The position numbers and the translations under genes are program-made. A stretch of DNA of 16,775 nucleotides, from the NCBI GenBank assembly GCA_014801605.1, contig JAAVDU010000017.1:1-16775 (forward strand), given 5' to 3'. The notes under the pieces were generated by a model. It ran no database searches and had not been told where the DNA came from. It worked only from the letters and a program-made list of their open reading frames with translations. Below, one piece after another: positions 1-8,525 of the stretch (within the stretch, counting starts at the first letter, position 1; every line of letters starts with the position of its first letter). This DNA comes from Bacteroides sp. (GTDB lineage: Bacteria; Bacteroidota; Bacteroidia; Bacteroidales; Muribaculaceae).

Positions 1-18
1 ATAAATTTTAAACTTCTC

Positions 19-32
19 TCGCGTTCACGCGA
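19..32. other. Small GC-rich hairpin
   Basis: Five-base inverted repeat TCGCG/CGCGA around a TTCA loop, followed on the + strand by an A-rich stretch. It could be part of a terminator for a gene left of the window, but there is no T-run on the + side and the gene itself is not visible. Confidence 0.25.
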
Positions 33-95
33 AGATGATGAAAAAAATATATTCTTACTTTTTATATTCTTTTATTAGTTCATCCAAAGACAAGC

Positions 96-180
96 AAACT
101 TCGGTATTCCGGCATTTTCAAGGTGTCTAAACTTCGGTATTCCGGCAAAATTCAACAGTGTGAACTTCGGTATTGCCGCC
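96..180. repeat. Three direct repeats on a 33-base period
   Basis: AAACTTCGGTATTCCGGCA occurs at 96-114 and again without change at 129-147. A third, diverged copy (AACTTCGGTATTGCCGCC) lies at 163-180, in register with a start at 162. The period is exactly 33 bases twice. About 18 bases are conserved and the other 15 vary. The array sits roughly 60 to 140 bases upstream of the GH97 promoter. Because 33 is a multiple of three, the minus strand reads a repeating Asn-Thr-Glu-Val motif in one short open frame (ATG at 204-202, stop at 129-127). I do not call that frame a gene, because it is only 25 codons and has no other support. Possible roles are a protein-binding array or a lineage-specific intergenic repeat. 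Confidence 0.75.
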
Positions 181-237
181 AAATGCAGTTCTCAGAAAGT
201 CCATGTCCGGATTATGACGAATTTTTCTCAAAAACTC

Positions 238-268
238 TTGGCTTGGCGGCGGGGATTAATTAACTTTG
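238..268 (+). promoter_or_regulatory. Bacteroidota-type promoter for the GH97 gene
   Basis: TTGG (238-241) is a -33-like element and TAACTTTG (261-268) matches the -7 consensus TAnnTTTG. The spacer is 19 bases, the same as in two other promoters of this window. Transcription would begin near 275, about 50 bases before the start codon. Confidence 0.65.
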
Positions 269-325
269 CAAAAGAGAAAAATTAGGATTCCATTTGTCAC
301 TGACAATAAACCAACTTAATATCTT

Positions 326-2320
326 ATGAAAACTGCTTTTTATATTCCTCTCGGAATTTTAGCCATAGCTTCGGCCTCTTGCTCTCAGCAACCCTCAGTG
401 ACGTCGCCCGACGGTTCGATTGAGGTCAATCTCCTTCGTACAGATTCCACGCTGGCCTACTCTGTGGATGTCGACGGCAAGCAACTCATTCTTCCCTCTA
501 TGCTCGGATTTGAGGCCGAGGGACTGACACCGGCCGCCGATGCGAAACTCTCTCTCAAAACTTCCTCTCTCGATGAGGAATGGACTCAACCCTGGGGAGA
601 GAACAAGCGCAACCGTAACAATTATAAGGAACTGGCCCTAACTCTCACTGCCCCCAATCTTGAGATGACGGTGCGTGTGCGTGCCTTCAACGACGGGGTT
701 GCGTTCAGATATGAATGGAATGTCCAGGGACGCGACAGTGTGACCGTGATGGATGAACTCACTCAGTTCAATTTCGCCGACAATGCAAAATCATGGTCGA
801 TTCCCGCTGATTTCGACTCCTATGAGAAGGACTATCGCACTCTCCCACTCGATGAAGTGGAAAATGCCAACACCCCCTTCACTTTCCTCACGAATACCGA
901 CGGCATATACGGATCCATTCATGAGGCGGCTTTGTATGATTATCCTGAGATGACTCTCCTGCAGACAGAACATGGGGCAAAGTCGTTCCGCACCGCACTC
1001 GCGCCAATGCCTGACGGTGTCAAAGCTGTCACAGGAGCAATATTCACCACTCCATGGCGCACCATCCAGATCGGAAGGAAAGCAACCGATCTCATTAATT
1101 CCGCCATGATCCTGAATCTTAACGAACCCTCGAAAATCAAGGATACTTCATGGATAAAGCCTCAGAAATATGTTGGCATCTGGTGGGGGATGCATCTCGG
1201 CACACAGACCTGGATTATGGGTCCGCAGCATGGCGCCACAACAGAGAACGCCTTTAAATACATCGATTTCGCCGCCGACAACAATCTTCAAGGTGTACTC
1301 TTCGAAGGTTGGAACGAAGGTTGGGAAAACTGGGGAGGCAATCAGCATTTCGATTATCTCAAGGCTTATGCCGACTTTGATATAGATTCCATCGCCCGCT
1401 ACGCCTCAAAGAGAGGTATCGAGCTCTGGGCTCACAACGAGACCGGAGGGAATATTCCGGAATATGAGGCTGTGCTCGACTCTGCCTTTGCATATTACAA
1501 TTCTCTCGGGATACACACCGTGAAGACAGGATATGCGGGTGGCTTCAAACACGGCTACTACCACCACTCCCAGTATGGAGTACGCCACTATCAGAAAGTA
1601 GTGGAGACGGCTGCAAAGTACAACATCATGATTGATGCGCACGAGCCGATCAAGGAGACCGGCATACGGCGCACCTGGCCTAACATGATGACCCGCGAGG
1701 GTGCCAAAGGTATGGAATGGAACGCCTGGTCAGATGGAAACTCCGCCGAATATCTGTGCATACTCCCCTTCGCCCGTCTGCTCGCAGGCCCGATGGATTA
1801 TACCCCCGGTATTTTTGACCTCAACTATGAACGTGCCAGAAATGATGCCAGACGTATCCAGTGGAACGGTCCCAACGAGCATTGCTGCATCAAGACCACC
1901 ATTGCACGCCAGATAGCCAACTGGGTGATAATATACTCACCTCTCCAGATGGGTGCTGACCTTATCGAAAATTACGACAACCATCCGGGATTCCGTTTCT
2001 TCCGCGATTTCAACGCCGACTGCGACTGGTCGGAGGCTCTGCAAGGTGAAATCGGGGAATATATCGTGGTAGCACGCCGAGCCGGTGAAAACTTCTATGT
2101 CGGTGCCGGTACAAACGGTGAAGCACGCACCCTCTCGCTCCCCCTCGATTTCCTTGAGAAAGGGGTCACTTACACGGCCACGATATATGCCGACAACTGC
2201 GACTCGGCAGTGGCTCAGGATCTCTCGATCGACTCACGGGATGTCACTGCGGCTGATACACTCGATATCCGTATGCTCCCGGCCGGCGGCCAGGCCATAT
2301 CTTTCATGCCTAAGAAGTGA
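326..2320 (+). CDS. GH97 glycoside hydrolase, SusB-like alpha-glucosidase type
   Basis: 664-residue glycosidase that should release sugars from alpha-linked glycans in the periplasm or at the membrane. A signal peptide ends in a lipobox-like ASC with Cys19, so it is probably a lipoprotein. No clear acidic surface-export signal follows the Cys. The GH97 N-terminal beta-sandwich covers about 25-275, the catalytic barrel about 280-560, and a C-terminal beta domain the rest. Key motifs are GIWWGMHLG (284-292), IHTVKTGYAGG (396-406), DAHEP with Glu440, GMEW with Glu464 and GPMDYTPGIF (488-497). The VKTGY segment and the DAHE glutamate agree with the inverting SusB branch. The retaining alpha-galactosidase branch has a VDF-type segment with an Asp nucleophile at that place. 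It has its own promoter, a terminator after it and a convergent neighbour, so it is a single-gene unit. Family assignment is firm; the exact substrate is inferred. Confidence 0.93.
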   Translation: MKTAFYIPLGILAIASASCSQQPSVTSPDGSIEVNLLRTDSTLAYSVDVDGKQLILPSMLGFEAEGLTPAADAKLSLKTSSLDEEWTQPWGENKRNRNNYKELALTLTAPNLEMTVRVRAFNDGVAFRYEWNVQGRDSVTVMDELTQFNFADNAKSWSIPADFDSYEKDYRTLPLDEVENANTPFTFLTNTDGIYGSIHEAALYDYPEMTLLQTEHGAKSFRTALAPMPDGVKAVTGAIFTTPWRTIQIGRKATDLINSAMILNLNEPSKIKDTSWIKPQKYVGIWWGMHLGTQTWIMGPQHGATTENAFKYIDFAADNNLQGVLFEGWNEGWENWGGNQHFDYLKAYADFDIDSIARYASKRGIELWAHNETGGNIPEYEAVLDSAFAYYNSLGIHTVKTGYAGGFKHGYYHHSQYGVRHYQKVVETAAKYNIMIDAHEPIKETGIRRTWPNMMTREGAKGMEWNAWSDGNSAEYLCILPFARLLAGPMDYTPGIFDLNYERARNDARRIQWNGPNEHCCIKTTIARQIANWVIIYSPLQMGADLIENYDNHPGFRFFRDFNADCDWSEALQGEIGEYIVVARRAGENFYVGAGTNGEARTLSLPLDFLEKGVTYTATIYADNCDSAVAQDLSIDSRDVTAADTLDIRMLPAGGQAISFMPKK

Positions 2321-2332
2321 CTTATGCCGATG

Positions 2333-2390
2333 TAATAAATTCGGCCTAACCCCTCCCCTTGTATCGGGATAGGTTAGGCCGAACTTATTA
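2333..2390. terminator. Bidirectional terminator hairpin between convergent genes
   Basis: Arms 2333-2351 and 2372-2390 pair over 19 bases with one A/C mismatch. The inner 12 bases (TTCGGCCTAACC with GGTTAGGCCGAA) pair perfectly around a 20-base loop. The outer ends are A/T-rich on both sides, so it can work in either direction. It sits 12 bases after the GH97 stop and 26 bases from the YjbQ stop on the other strand. Confidence 0.85.
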
Positions 2391-2416
2391 TCGCACGGAT
2401 TCTCTTGTGCAAACAT

Positions 2417-2827
2417 TCAGGAGTAGACTGTCAGGACTATTGACCGGGGGCCACCGTAATCGCGGAACTCGCAAAGATAGATTCCCTGCCATGTGCCGAG
2501 ATTCAACCTCGCGCCGGAGATCGGTATGTTGAGCGACACTCCTACCAACGACGATTTCGCGTGGGCGGGCATGTCATCGTCGCCCTCCATCGTGTGTTCG
2601 TAATAGGGCTGACGCTCGGGCACAATATGATTGAGGATTTTGTCAAGGTCCGTACGGACATCCGGGTCCGCATTTTCATTGATGGTCAGTCCGCATGACG
2701 TATGCTTTACAAACACATTTAGCAATCCCTTCTCCGGAAGAACCGGGAGCTGCTTCAATATCTCTCTCGTTATCAAATGGCAACCGCGTCGAAGTGCCGG
2801 TAACCGGAATTCAACTTGTTCTATCAT
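2417..2827 (-). CDS. yjbQ: YjbQ/UPF0047 family protein
   Basis: 136-residue cytosolic protein covering the whole UPF0047 family length. Diagnostic motifs are HTSCGLTINENADPDVR (42-58), EGDDDMPAHAKSSL (81-94) and LGTWQGIYLCEFR (110-122). The conserved His, Asp and Glu residues of these segments form the family's proposed metal/active site. The E. coli homologue YjbQ shows promiscuous thiamine-phosphate synthase activity, but the physiological role of the family is unsettled. The gene is alone, convergent with the GH97 gene and separated from it by the hairpin at 2333-2390. It has no evident link to the sugar genes around it and looks like housekeeping content. Confidence 0.93.
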   Translation of the reverse strand: MIEQVEFRLPALRRGCHLITREILKQLPVLPEKGLLNVFVKHTSCGLTINENADPDVRTDLDKILNHIVPERQPYYEHTMEGDDDMPAHAKSSLVGVSLNIPISGARLNLGTWQGIYLCEFRDYGGPRSIVLTVYS

Positions 2828-2880
2828 GTGATGATATCTCTTTTTATGGTTTTATATCTGGTTTACGATTTTACAGATTA

Positions 2881-2888
2881 CAAAATTA
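2881..2888 (-). promoter_or_regulatory. Possible -7 element for yjbQ
   Basis: On the minus strand the sequence reads TAATTTTG, a match to TAnnTTTG, about 54 bases before the yjbQ start codon. At the expected 19-base spacing the -33 position reads GCCA, which is not a match, so only half of the promoter is supported. Confidence 0.4.
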
Positions 2889-3029
2889 GCAATTATATCC
2901 GAAAAGATGGCGTTAGAAATAACGTATGATAACTAAATGGGATATTTATGTCGCCGTTTCATGAAAAAGCATTATCTTCGTAGATATATCAAATCGTAAC
3001 TATGATGAATCAAATTTTAAATCAATGAT

Positions 3030-3585
3030 ATGGGTCTTGCCAGTCAGAAAAAAGCCAGCGAAGTTCTGAAAGAATCCAACATTGCTGAAAATCTGGAAAG
3101 CCTCAGGATATCGAGTCAAGCTGATCGACTCGCTGTGCATAGGCCTCATCTCCACACACCGAGATATCGATCTGCACATCTATTCCTCAAGATTAACTGC
3201 TGAAAGCATTTTCGCCAAAGCTGCAAAACAGCTACGAATCCGAATATGACTGAGATAAGATGCATCAACAGATTGCATACGATGAGCATTACATCACTTG
3301 GCATGTCTATGATAAAGCCGATACAAGAGATATCTGGCAATTTAACATCATCCATATCGAAGAAGATACTGAATACAACGACTAATTTAAACGAATGGCC
3401 GACGGTATAACTCAATTGGCAGATTTTGCCAATTGGGTGAGTGCTCACTGAAAGAAAGCCCCCTATTATTGGATTCTATGACGAAGCATTGTAACATCTC
3501 TCCTCAAAATTCAAGAGAAAGGGTAAATATGACTGAAAATCCGTGGCGAGCTAACAAATTTCATAAAGCCTATGATATTTTTTGA
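3030..3585 (+). pseudogene. Decayed gene, nucleotidyltransferase-like family (tentative)
   Basis: A former protein can be stitched from three frames. From ATG 3030 it reads MGLASQKKASEVLKESN and so on to about 3105. The next frame, from 3106, carries LIDSLCIGLISTHRDIDLHI. A third segment from 3234 reads NPNMTEIRCIN. The frame changes again at about 3278 to give TWHVYDKAD and WQFNIIHIEEDTEYND, then a TAA stop at 3383-3385. After that stop the same frame continues with FKRMADGI, LADFANWVSAH and, past a TGA at 3449-3451, KKAPYYW. The HRDIDLH segment and overall order resemble an uncharacterised Bacteroidota family of about 200 residues that I recall as nucleotidyltransferase-like; that identity is from memory. 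Further broken fragments (GFYDEAL at about 3471 and ENPWRANKFHKAYDIF ending at 3585) may belong to it or to another gene. It cannot make a full protein. Confidence 0.7.
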
Positions 3586-3592
3586 AAATACC

Positions 3593-3623
3593 TTTGCCAT
3601 TAGGCAAATTTATCTTAATTTTG
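3593..3623 (+). promoter_or_regulatory. Promoter for the DUF6377-type regulator
   Basis: TTTG at 3593-3596, a 19-base spacer, then TAATTTTG at 3616-3623. Both elements fit the Bacteroidota consensus, and this is the best match in the window. Transcription would begin near 3630, leaving a leader of about 50 bases before the ATG at 3681. Confidence 0.75.
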
Positions 3624-3680
3624 CCGTTGAAGAGAATAACACTTTCTAATTCTGCCTGACACTATACCAGATTTCAATTT

Positions 3681-5351
3681 ATGAAAAAACTCATTAGAAT
3701 TATGATCCTTGTCCTTACCATGCTATATAGCGGGACAAATAATTCGGTTGCTGGGGTATCTTCCGTATCCATCGATTCGCTTATTCATGTATTGGATAAA
3801 GAGATATCAAATACGACATATCAGGAAAGTCGAGAAAAACGGATTGCAGGTGTGAGGGCACAACTCGCCTCAGCTCAAAAGCCTGCTGAGCGATTGATGT
3901 TTTATGACGACCTAATCGGTTATTACAACAATTACCAATCAGACTCTCTCTTGATTTATCTGGAGAGGTCGATTAATCTTGCCTAGGAGATCGGTAATAC
4001 CGAGGCCTTTAACCGCTCAACTATAAAAAAGAGTTATGTGCTAACTGCCTTAGGTATTTTCCACGAAGCACTGGAAGCACTCAACACCATCACTCCCAAT
4101 ACCGTGGAAGTGAATAATCGCATACCTTACTACGAGACAGCAGCCAATCTGTACCGGGTGCTCCGGTTCGAAACACGTAGCAAAGATAATTATCGACGCC
4201 TTGACGAAAGATATAATCTCTATCGTGACTCTCTCATATATTATCTTAAACCGGATTCATATTTGGCCCGACAAAACCGTATAGATAACCTTATTCTGAA
4301 AGGTGATGTCAATAATGCTTTAGAACTTATGACCGGTCTCGCATCTGATATAACCTCTGGACAGCCAGAATATGCCCTTACTCAATACAATCTTGCAATG
4401 TTGCTTTATGCGAACGACAGGACAGAAGAGGGTGACGCTGCTTTGGCTCGTTCAGCACTTGCCGACTTACGCAACTGTACTTTTGAAAATGCAGCTATAG
4501 GAACTCTTGCCCAGAAACTGGCCGACAGAGGTGACCTTGAGCGAGCTAATGAATATATCCAGAGAGCTCTTGCCGATGCCATTGCATATAATACATCTTA
4601 TCGAAAGACGCAAATCCTCCCGGCAGTAACAGGAATTGAGTCAGCCTTACAGCAAGAACTCAACGCAAGGCATCGCCGACTATGGGTAACATTTTGGATA
4701 ACGCTTGGAGCAGCCATCATAATCGGAGGATTGAGTATTGTGCTTTATAAATCAGTAAAGAAAACCCATACCCTAAATGGCCTTCTAAAGACTGCCAATG
4801 ACAAGCAGCATCTGATCAACGCCCAGCTTCAGGAGGCAAATCGAATAAAAGAGGAATGTATCCATACTTTCCTCACAAACTCTGTAGACAACCTCACAAT
4901 ACTTGAACAATACCGTCTGATGGTTCATTCCAAAATCGTCAACAAGCAGTATGAAGAATTGGCAGATCTTGTGCGTAAAAATGCTTTTGCAAAAAAAGAG
5001 GTAGAAGATTTTTACACAAATTTCGACCGGGTAGTGCTGAGAATTTTCCCAAAGTTTGTAGAAGAGTTCAACGAATTACTGAAACCTGATTCCATTCTTA
5101 CACCTAAGAAAGAGGATGCTCTCACACCTGAACATCGCATTTTCGCCCTCATACGCCTCGGTGTGGATAATCCGGCCGATATCGCCAAACTTCTACGATA
5201 TAGCATGAGCACTATCTACAACTACCGGGTGAAGGTGCGCAAGAACGCTCGCGAAGGGCTCAATCCAGACGACTTCGAGGCACGGGTAATGGAGATCGGG
5301 GCACTCAAAAACCTTCTAAATCCTTTACATAATCCTAATATTTGTTTATAA
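3681..5351 (+). pseudogene. DUF6377-type TPR/membrane/HTH regulator with an in-frame amber stop
   Basis: Likely transcriptional regulator of the adjacent SusC/D locus. ATG 3681 starts a signal peptide (about residues 1-25). The frame is open to a TAG at 3984-3986 (codon 102) and then continues without frame change to 5351, giving 557 codons in all. That is about the size I expect for the family. Helical TPR-like repeats fill about 30-330, one membrane segment (WVTFWITLGAAIIIGGLSIV) lies near 335-355, and a coiled-coil linker follows. The C-terminal part has the family's signature LTPEHRIFALIRLGV and LRYSMSTIYNYRVKVR, a helix-turn-helix at about 482-521. The residues around the stop (SINLA, then EIGNTEA) look intact. 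CAG or AAG to TAG by one substitution is the simplest explanation. A GTG at 4038 could restart translation without the signal peptide. It could also be a sequencing error or readthrough. Family confident; functional state unknown. Confidence 0.85.
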
Positions 5352-5443
5352 AAAAGCTTTATTCACACATCCTAACTCCCTATCCATAATAGTTTTATAA
5401 TTTTTACATATTTACATTTGCTTTTACAGCCGTGTTACAGACG

Positions 5444-5474
5444 ATTTTTTCGGGCATTTTCATGTGTAACTTTG
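5444..5474 (+). promoter_or_regulatory. Promoter of the SusC/D operon
   Basis: TAACTTTG at 5467-5474 is a clear -7 element. The -33 position has only a T-run (5445-5450) and no TTTG, as might suit a promoter that needs an activator. A second TAnnTTTG match (TACATTTG, 5413-5420) lies upstream with no good -33. The leader from about 5481 to the SusC ATG is near 60 bases. Confidence 0.6.
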
Positions 5475-5541
5475 CATCGCAGACCATGGAAGCACGCTGG
5501 GTAAAACCGGCACCAGAAAAAATTAAATCTTACACCGTATT

Positions 5542-8520
5542 ATGAACCGAAAAACTTTTCACTTAATCCAACGTCACTTGCTGACTGGGCTCCTCCTATT
5601 GCTGACAAGCGTAGGAATCCATGCCAAGGAGTTAATCGCCGCTTCAGGCGAGGTGCTTGATAACCTTGGTGAACCTCTTATAGGCGTGACTATCGCCGTG
5701 AAGGGGACATCTACAGGCACCGTCTCAGATATCGACGGGCATTTCTCCATTAATGTCCCGGAAGGCTCTAAACTGACTTTCTCAATGATCGGATACACCG
5801 GCGTTGAGCTCACCGCTAAAGCCGATATGCATGTCGTGCTTCAGGAAGATGCCGCAATGCTTGATGAAGTTGTGGCCATAGGCTACGGCGCTGTAAAACG
5901 TAAAGATGTGACCACTGCCATATCCAGCGTAAGCTCTCACGACATTGAAAATCGGCCTCTCATCTCCGCAGTACAGGCACTCCAGGGTAAGGCTGCCGGT
6001 GTAGCAGTATCATCACCCAACGGCCAACCCGGCGGAGAGATGACTATCCGTGTGCGTGGCACTACCTCTTTCAATGGCTCCAACGACCCTCTATATGTTG
6101 TGGATGGTGTGCCTGTCGACAATATCAAGTTCCTAACGCCACAGGACATCGAGAGCATGCAGATACTAAAGGATGCATCTTCTGCTGCAATCTATGGCTC
6201 TCGCGCAGCCAACGGAGTGATCCTTATCACTACAAAAGCGGGCGCATCGGGCGATGCAAGGATATCATTCAATCTCCAGTACGGTATCAGCAACGTCCGG
6301 AAGAGCCTCAAATCGCTCAACGCTGCCCAATATGCTGACCTTATGGCAGAAACCGGTTATGTAAATCTCCCCGCCGGACTCACGGATCAGACAGATTGGT
6401 TTGACGAAACTTTCCGCACGGGAAACACTCAGTCTTATTCTGTGGCCATATCACAGGCATCAGATAAAATCAAGTACTATCTTTCCGGCAACTACACACG
6501 TGAACAGGGTGTTATTGATGCGGCACAGTTCAACCGCTATAACTTCCGATCAAATGTCGAAGGAAAAATCAAACCCTGGTTGACTATCAACGCAAACCTA
6601 TCCTACTCCGACTACAGCGGTAAGGGTGGTGGTATATACGGATCAGGAGCCAACCGAGGCGGTCTTATCCTCTCAGTTATCAACACTCCGACATACGTGC
6701 CTATCTTCGATCCGGAAAATCCCGAACGCTTCAACACAAATTTCAATGGTGTCAATATTACAAGTCCTGCCGAAAACATGGCCCGAAAAGCCAATGAGAA
6801 GAGCAAGGAAAACCGTCTTATTGCCTCCGGCGATCTCCTCTTCAACATCATCCACGGATTGACATTCAAGGCAAAGTTTACACTTGATCGCCGCAATACA
6901 CACAACACTGACTTCATAGATCCCGTTTCGACCACACAAGGGCGCAACGATCTCGGATATGCCAGCGATGGAAGAAGCACCAACACCCTCTTCATCTGGG
7001 ATAACGTGCTCAATTACCGTCTCGACCTGAAAAAGAATTCCTTTGATTTCATGCTCGGAACTTCTTACACAGACTCTCACTATACAAACAACTGGATGAG
7101 TGGCACACATTTCCGCGATTCATCTATTCATACACTCAATGTCGCCAATAAGATTACTTGGGACGGCACCGGAAGTGGAGCATCCTCATGGGGCTTGATG
7201 TCGTATATCGCACGAGTAGCCTATAATTATGATTCTCGCTATCTTCTTACAGCCAACGTACGCTGGGATGGCTCATCCAAGCTGCATCCTGATCACCGCT
7301 GGGCCACATTCCCATCTATATCTGTGGCATGGCGTCTCTCTCAAGAAGCCTTCATGCAAGATATCTACTGGATCAACGACCTCAAAATCCGTGGCGGCTG
7401 GGGTAAGACCGGCAATCAGAGCGGTATCGGCGACTATGCCTATCTCCAACGTTACAATATCCAAAGATTCCAATGGTGGCAGACAGGCAACGAGAATGCC
7501 GTTCCTTCGATAACTCAAGCCAACCTACGCACCAACGACTTAACTTGGGAAAAGACCACTCAAACCAACATCGGTGTTGATTTCTCCATATTCAGCGGAC
7601 GCTTCAGCTTGACAGCCGACTGGTATTATAAGCGCACAACCGATATGCTGACTAATGTAGTGCTCCCGGCAGGAGCTGCTGCTGTAAACAATATCGCCCG
7701 CAACGAAGGAGAGATGACCAACAAAGGATTTGAATTCTCAATCACATCTCACAACATCACAAACCGCAACTTTGAGTGGACCACTGACTTCAATATGTCA
7801 TTCAACCGCAATAAGCTGACTAAGCTGGAGTTTACAAAAATCTATACAGATGCCCAGACATGTGAACACATAAGTGAGGCAGCTGTACGCAACCAACCCG
7901 GCATGCCCCTTGGGAGCTTCTACGGCTATATCAGCGACGGCGTTGACCCTGAGACAGGAGAACTTATGTACCGGGATCTCAATGGCAACGGTATTACTGA
8001 TCCTAACGACCGCACATTCATCGGCGACCCTAACCCGAAGTTCACCTACGGTATGACTAACACCCTACACTGGAAGGGAATACATCTTTCAATATTCCTT
8101 CAGGGTTCCTACGGCAACGATGTATTCAATGCATCACGCATGGAGACAGAAGGCATGTATGATGGTAAAAACCAGTCGACGCGTGTGCTTAACCGCTGGC
8201 GTATCCCGGGCCAGATCACAGATGTACCCAAAGCCGGATACACCATGCACAATTCCACCTACTTCATCGAAGACGGCAGCTATCTCCGCGTCAAAGATAT
8301 AACTCTATCTTATCATTTCTCAGGATCATGGATGAAGAAGGCCGGACTCTCCAAACTGCAGCCTTACGTGACGGCAACCAATCTGTTGACATGGACTAAA
8401 TACAAAGGCTTCGACCCCGAGGTAAACCAATGGGGCAACAGCGGGGCTGTCCAGGGAATCGACTGGGGCACATATCCCCAATGCAAGAGCTTTACTTTCG
8501 GTCTTAACATTGAATTCTGA
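5542..8520 (+). CDS. SusC-family TonB-dependent glycan transporter
   Basis: 992-residue outer-membrane barrel that imports oligosaccharides using TonB energy, in complex with the SusD protein encoded next. A signal peptide ends near Ala28. A carboxypeptidase-D-regulatory-like beta domain follows (about 31-100, with EPLIGVTIAVKGTSTGTVSD at 44-63). Next come a TonB-box-like LDEVVAIGYG (107-116) and the plug with VRGTTSFNGSNDPLYVVDG (171-189) and DASSAAIYGSRAANGVILIT (211-230). The barrel continues to a C-terminal Phe (FGLNIEF), as expected for outer-membrane assembly. The reading frame is complete and the length is normal. It is the first gene of an operon: the SusD start is 5 bases after its stop. 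The transported glycan cannot be read from the sequence; the neighbours suggest a beta-glucan. Confidence 0.95.
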   Translation: MNRKTFHLIQRHLLTGLLLLLTSVGIHAKELIAASGEVLDNLGEPLIGVTIAVKGTSTGTVSDIDGHFSINVPEGSKLTFSMIGYTGVELTAKADMHVVLQEDAAMLDEVVAIGYGAVKRKDVTTAISSVSSHDIENRPLISAVQALQGKAAGVAVSSPNGQPGGEMTIRVRGTTSFNGSNDPLYVVDGVPVDNIKFLTPQDIESMQILKDASSAAIYGSRAANGVILITTKAGASGDARISFNLQYGISNVRKSLKSLNAAQYADLMAETGYVNLPAGLTDQTDWFDETFRTGNTQSYSVAISQASDKIKYYLSGNYTREQGVIDAAQFNRYNFRSNVEGKIKPWLTINANLSYSDYSGKGGGIYGSGANRGGLILSVINTPTYVPIFDPENPERFNTNFNGVNITSPAENMARKANEKSKENRLIASGDLLFNIIHGLTFKAKFTLDRRNTHNTDFIDPVSTTQGRNDLGYASDGRSTNTLFIWDNVLNYRLDLKKNSFDFMLGTSYTDSHYTNNWMSGTHFRDSSIHTLNVANKITWDGTGSGASSWGLMSYIARVAYNYDSRYLLTANVRWDGSSKLHPDHRWATFPSISVAWRLSQEAFMQDIYWINDLKIRGGWGKTGNQSGIGDYAYLQRYNIQRFQWWQTGNENAVPSITQANLRTNDLTWEKTTQTNIGVDFSIFSGRFSLTADWYYKRTTDMLTNVVLPAGAAAVNNIARNEGEMTNKGFEFSITSHNITNRNFEWTTDFNMSFNRNKLTKLEFTKIYTDAQTCEHISEAAVRNQPGMPLGSFYGYISDGVDPETGELMYRDLNGNGITDPNDRTFIGDPNPKFTYGMTNTLHWKGIHLSIFLQGSYGNDVFNASRMETEGMYDGKNQSTRVLNRWRIPGQITDVPKAGYTMHNSTYFIEDGSYLRVKDITLSYHFSGSWMKKAGLSKLQPYVTATNLLTWTKYKGFDPEVNQWGNSGAVQGIDWGTYPQCKSFTFGLNIEF

Positions 8521-8525
8521 TCAAC

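Noticed and set aside
96..180. Possible short CRISPR array
   Set aside because: Only three repeats, the spacers are about 15 bases, one repeat is diverged, and no cas genes are in the window.
127..204. Minus-strand open frame of 25 codons with NTEV repeats
   Set aside because: Too short, it ends inside the repeat array, and it has no promoter or family support. The repeat itself explains the pattern.
3146..3448. 100-codon minus-strand open frame
   Set aside because: It is antisense to the decayed gene at 3030-3481, whose sense-strand segments read as conserved protein; the minus frame does not.
4038..5351. Separate regulator gene starting at GTG 4038
   Set aside because: It is in the same frame as 3681-3986 and continues the same protein family, so it is the 3' part of one interrupted gene.
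6612..7110. Long minus-strand open frames (133 and 145 codons) inside susC
   Set aside because: They lie fully within a clear SusC barrel and have no family-like motifs.
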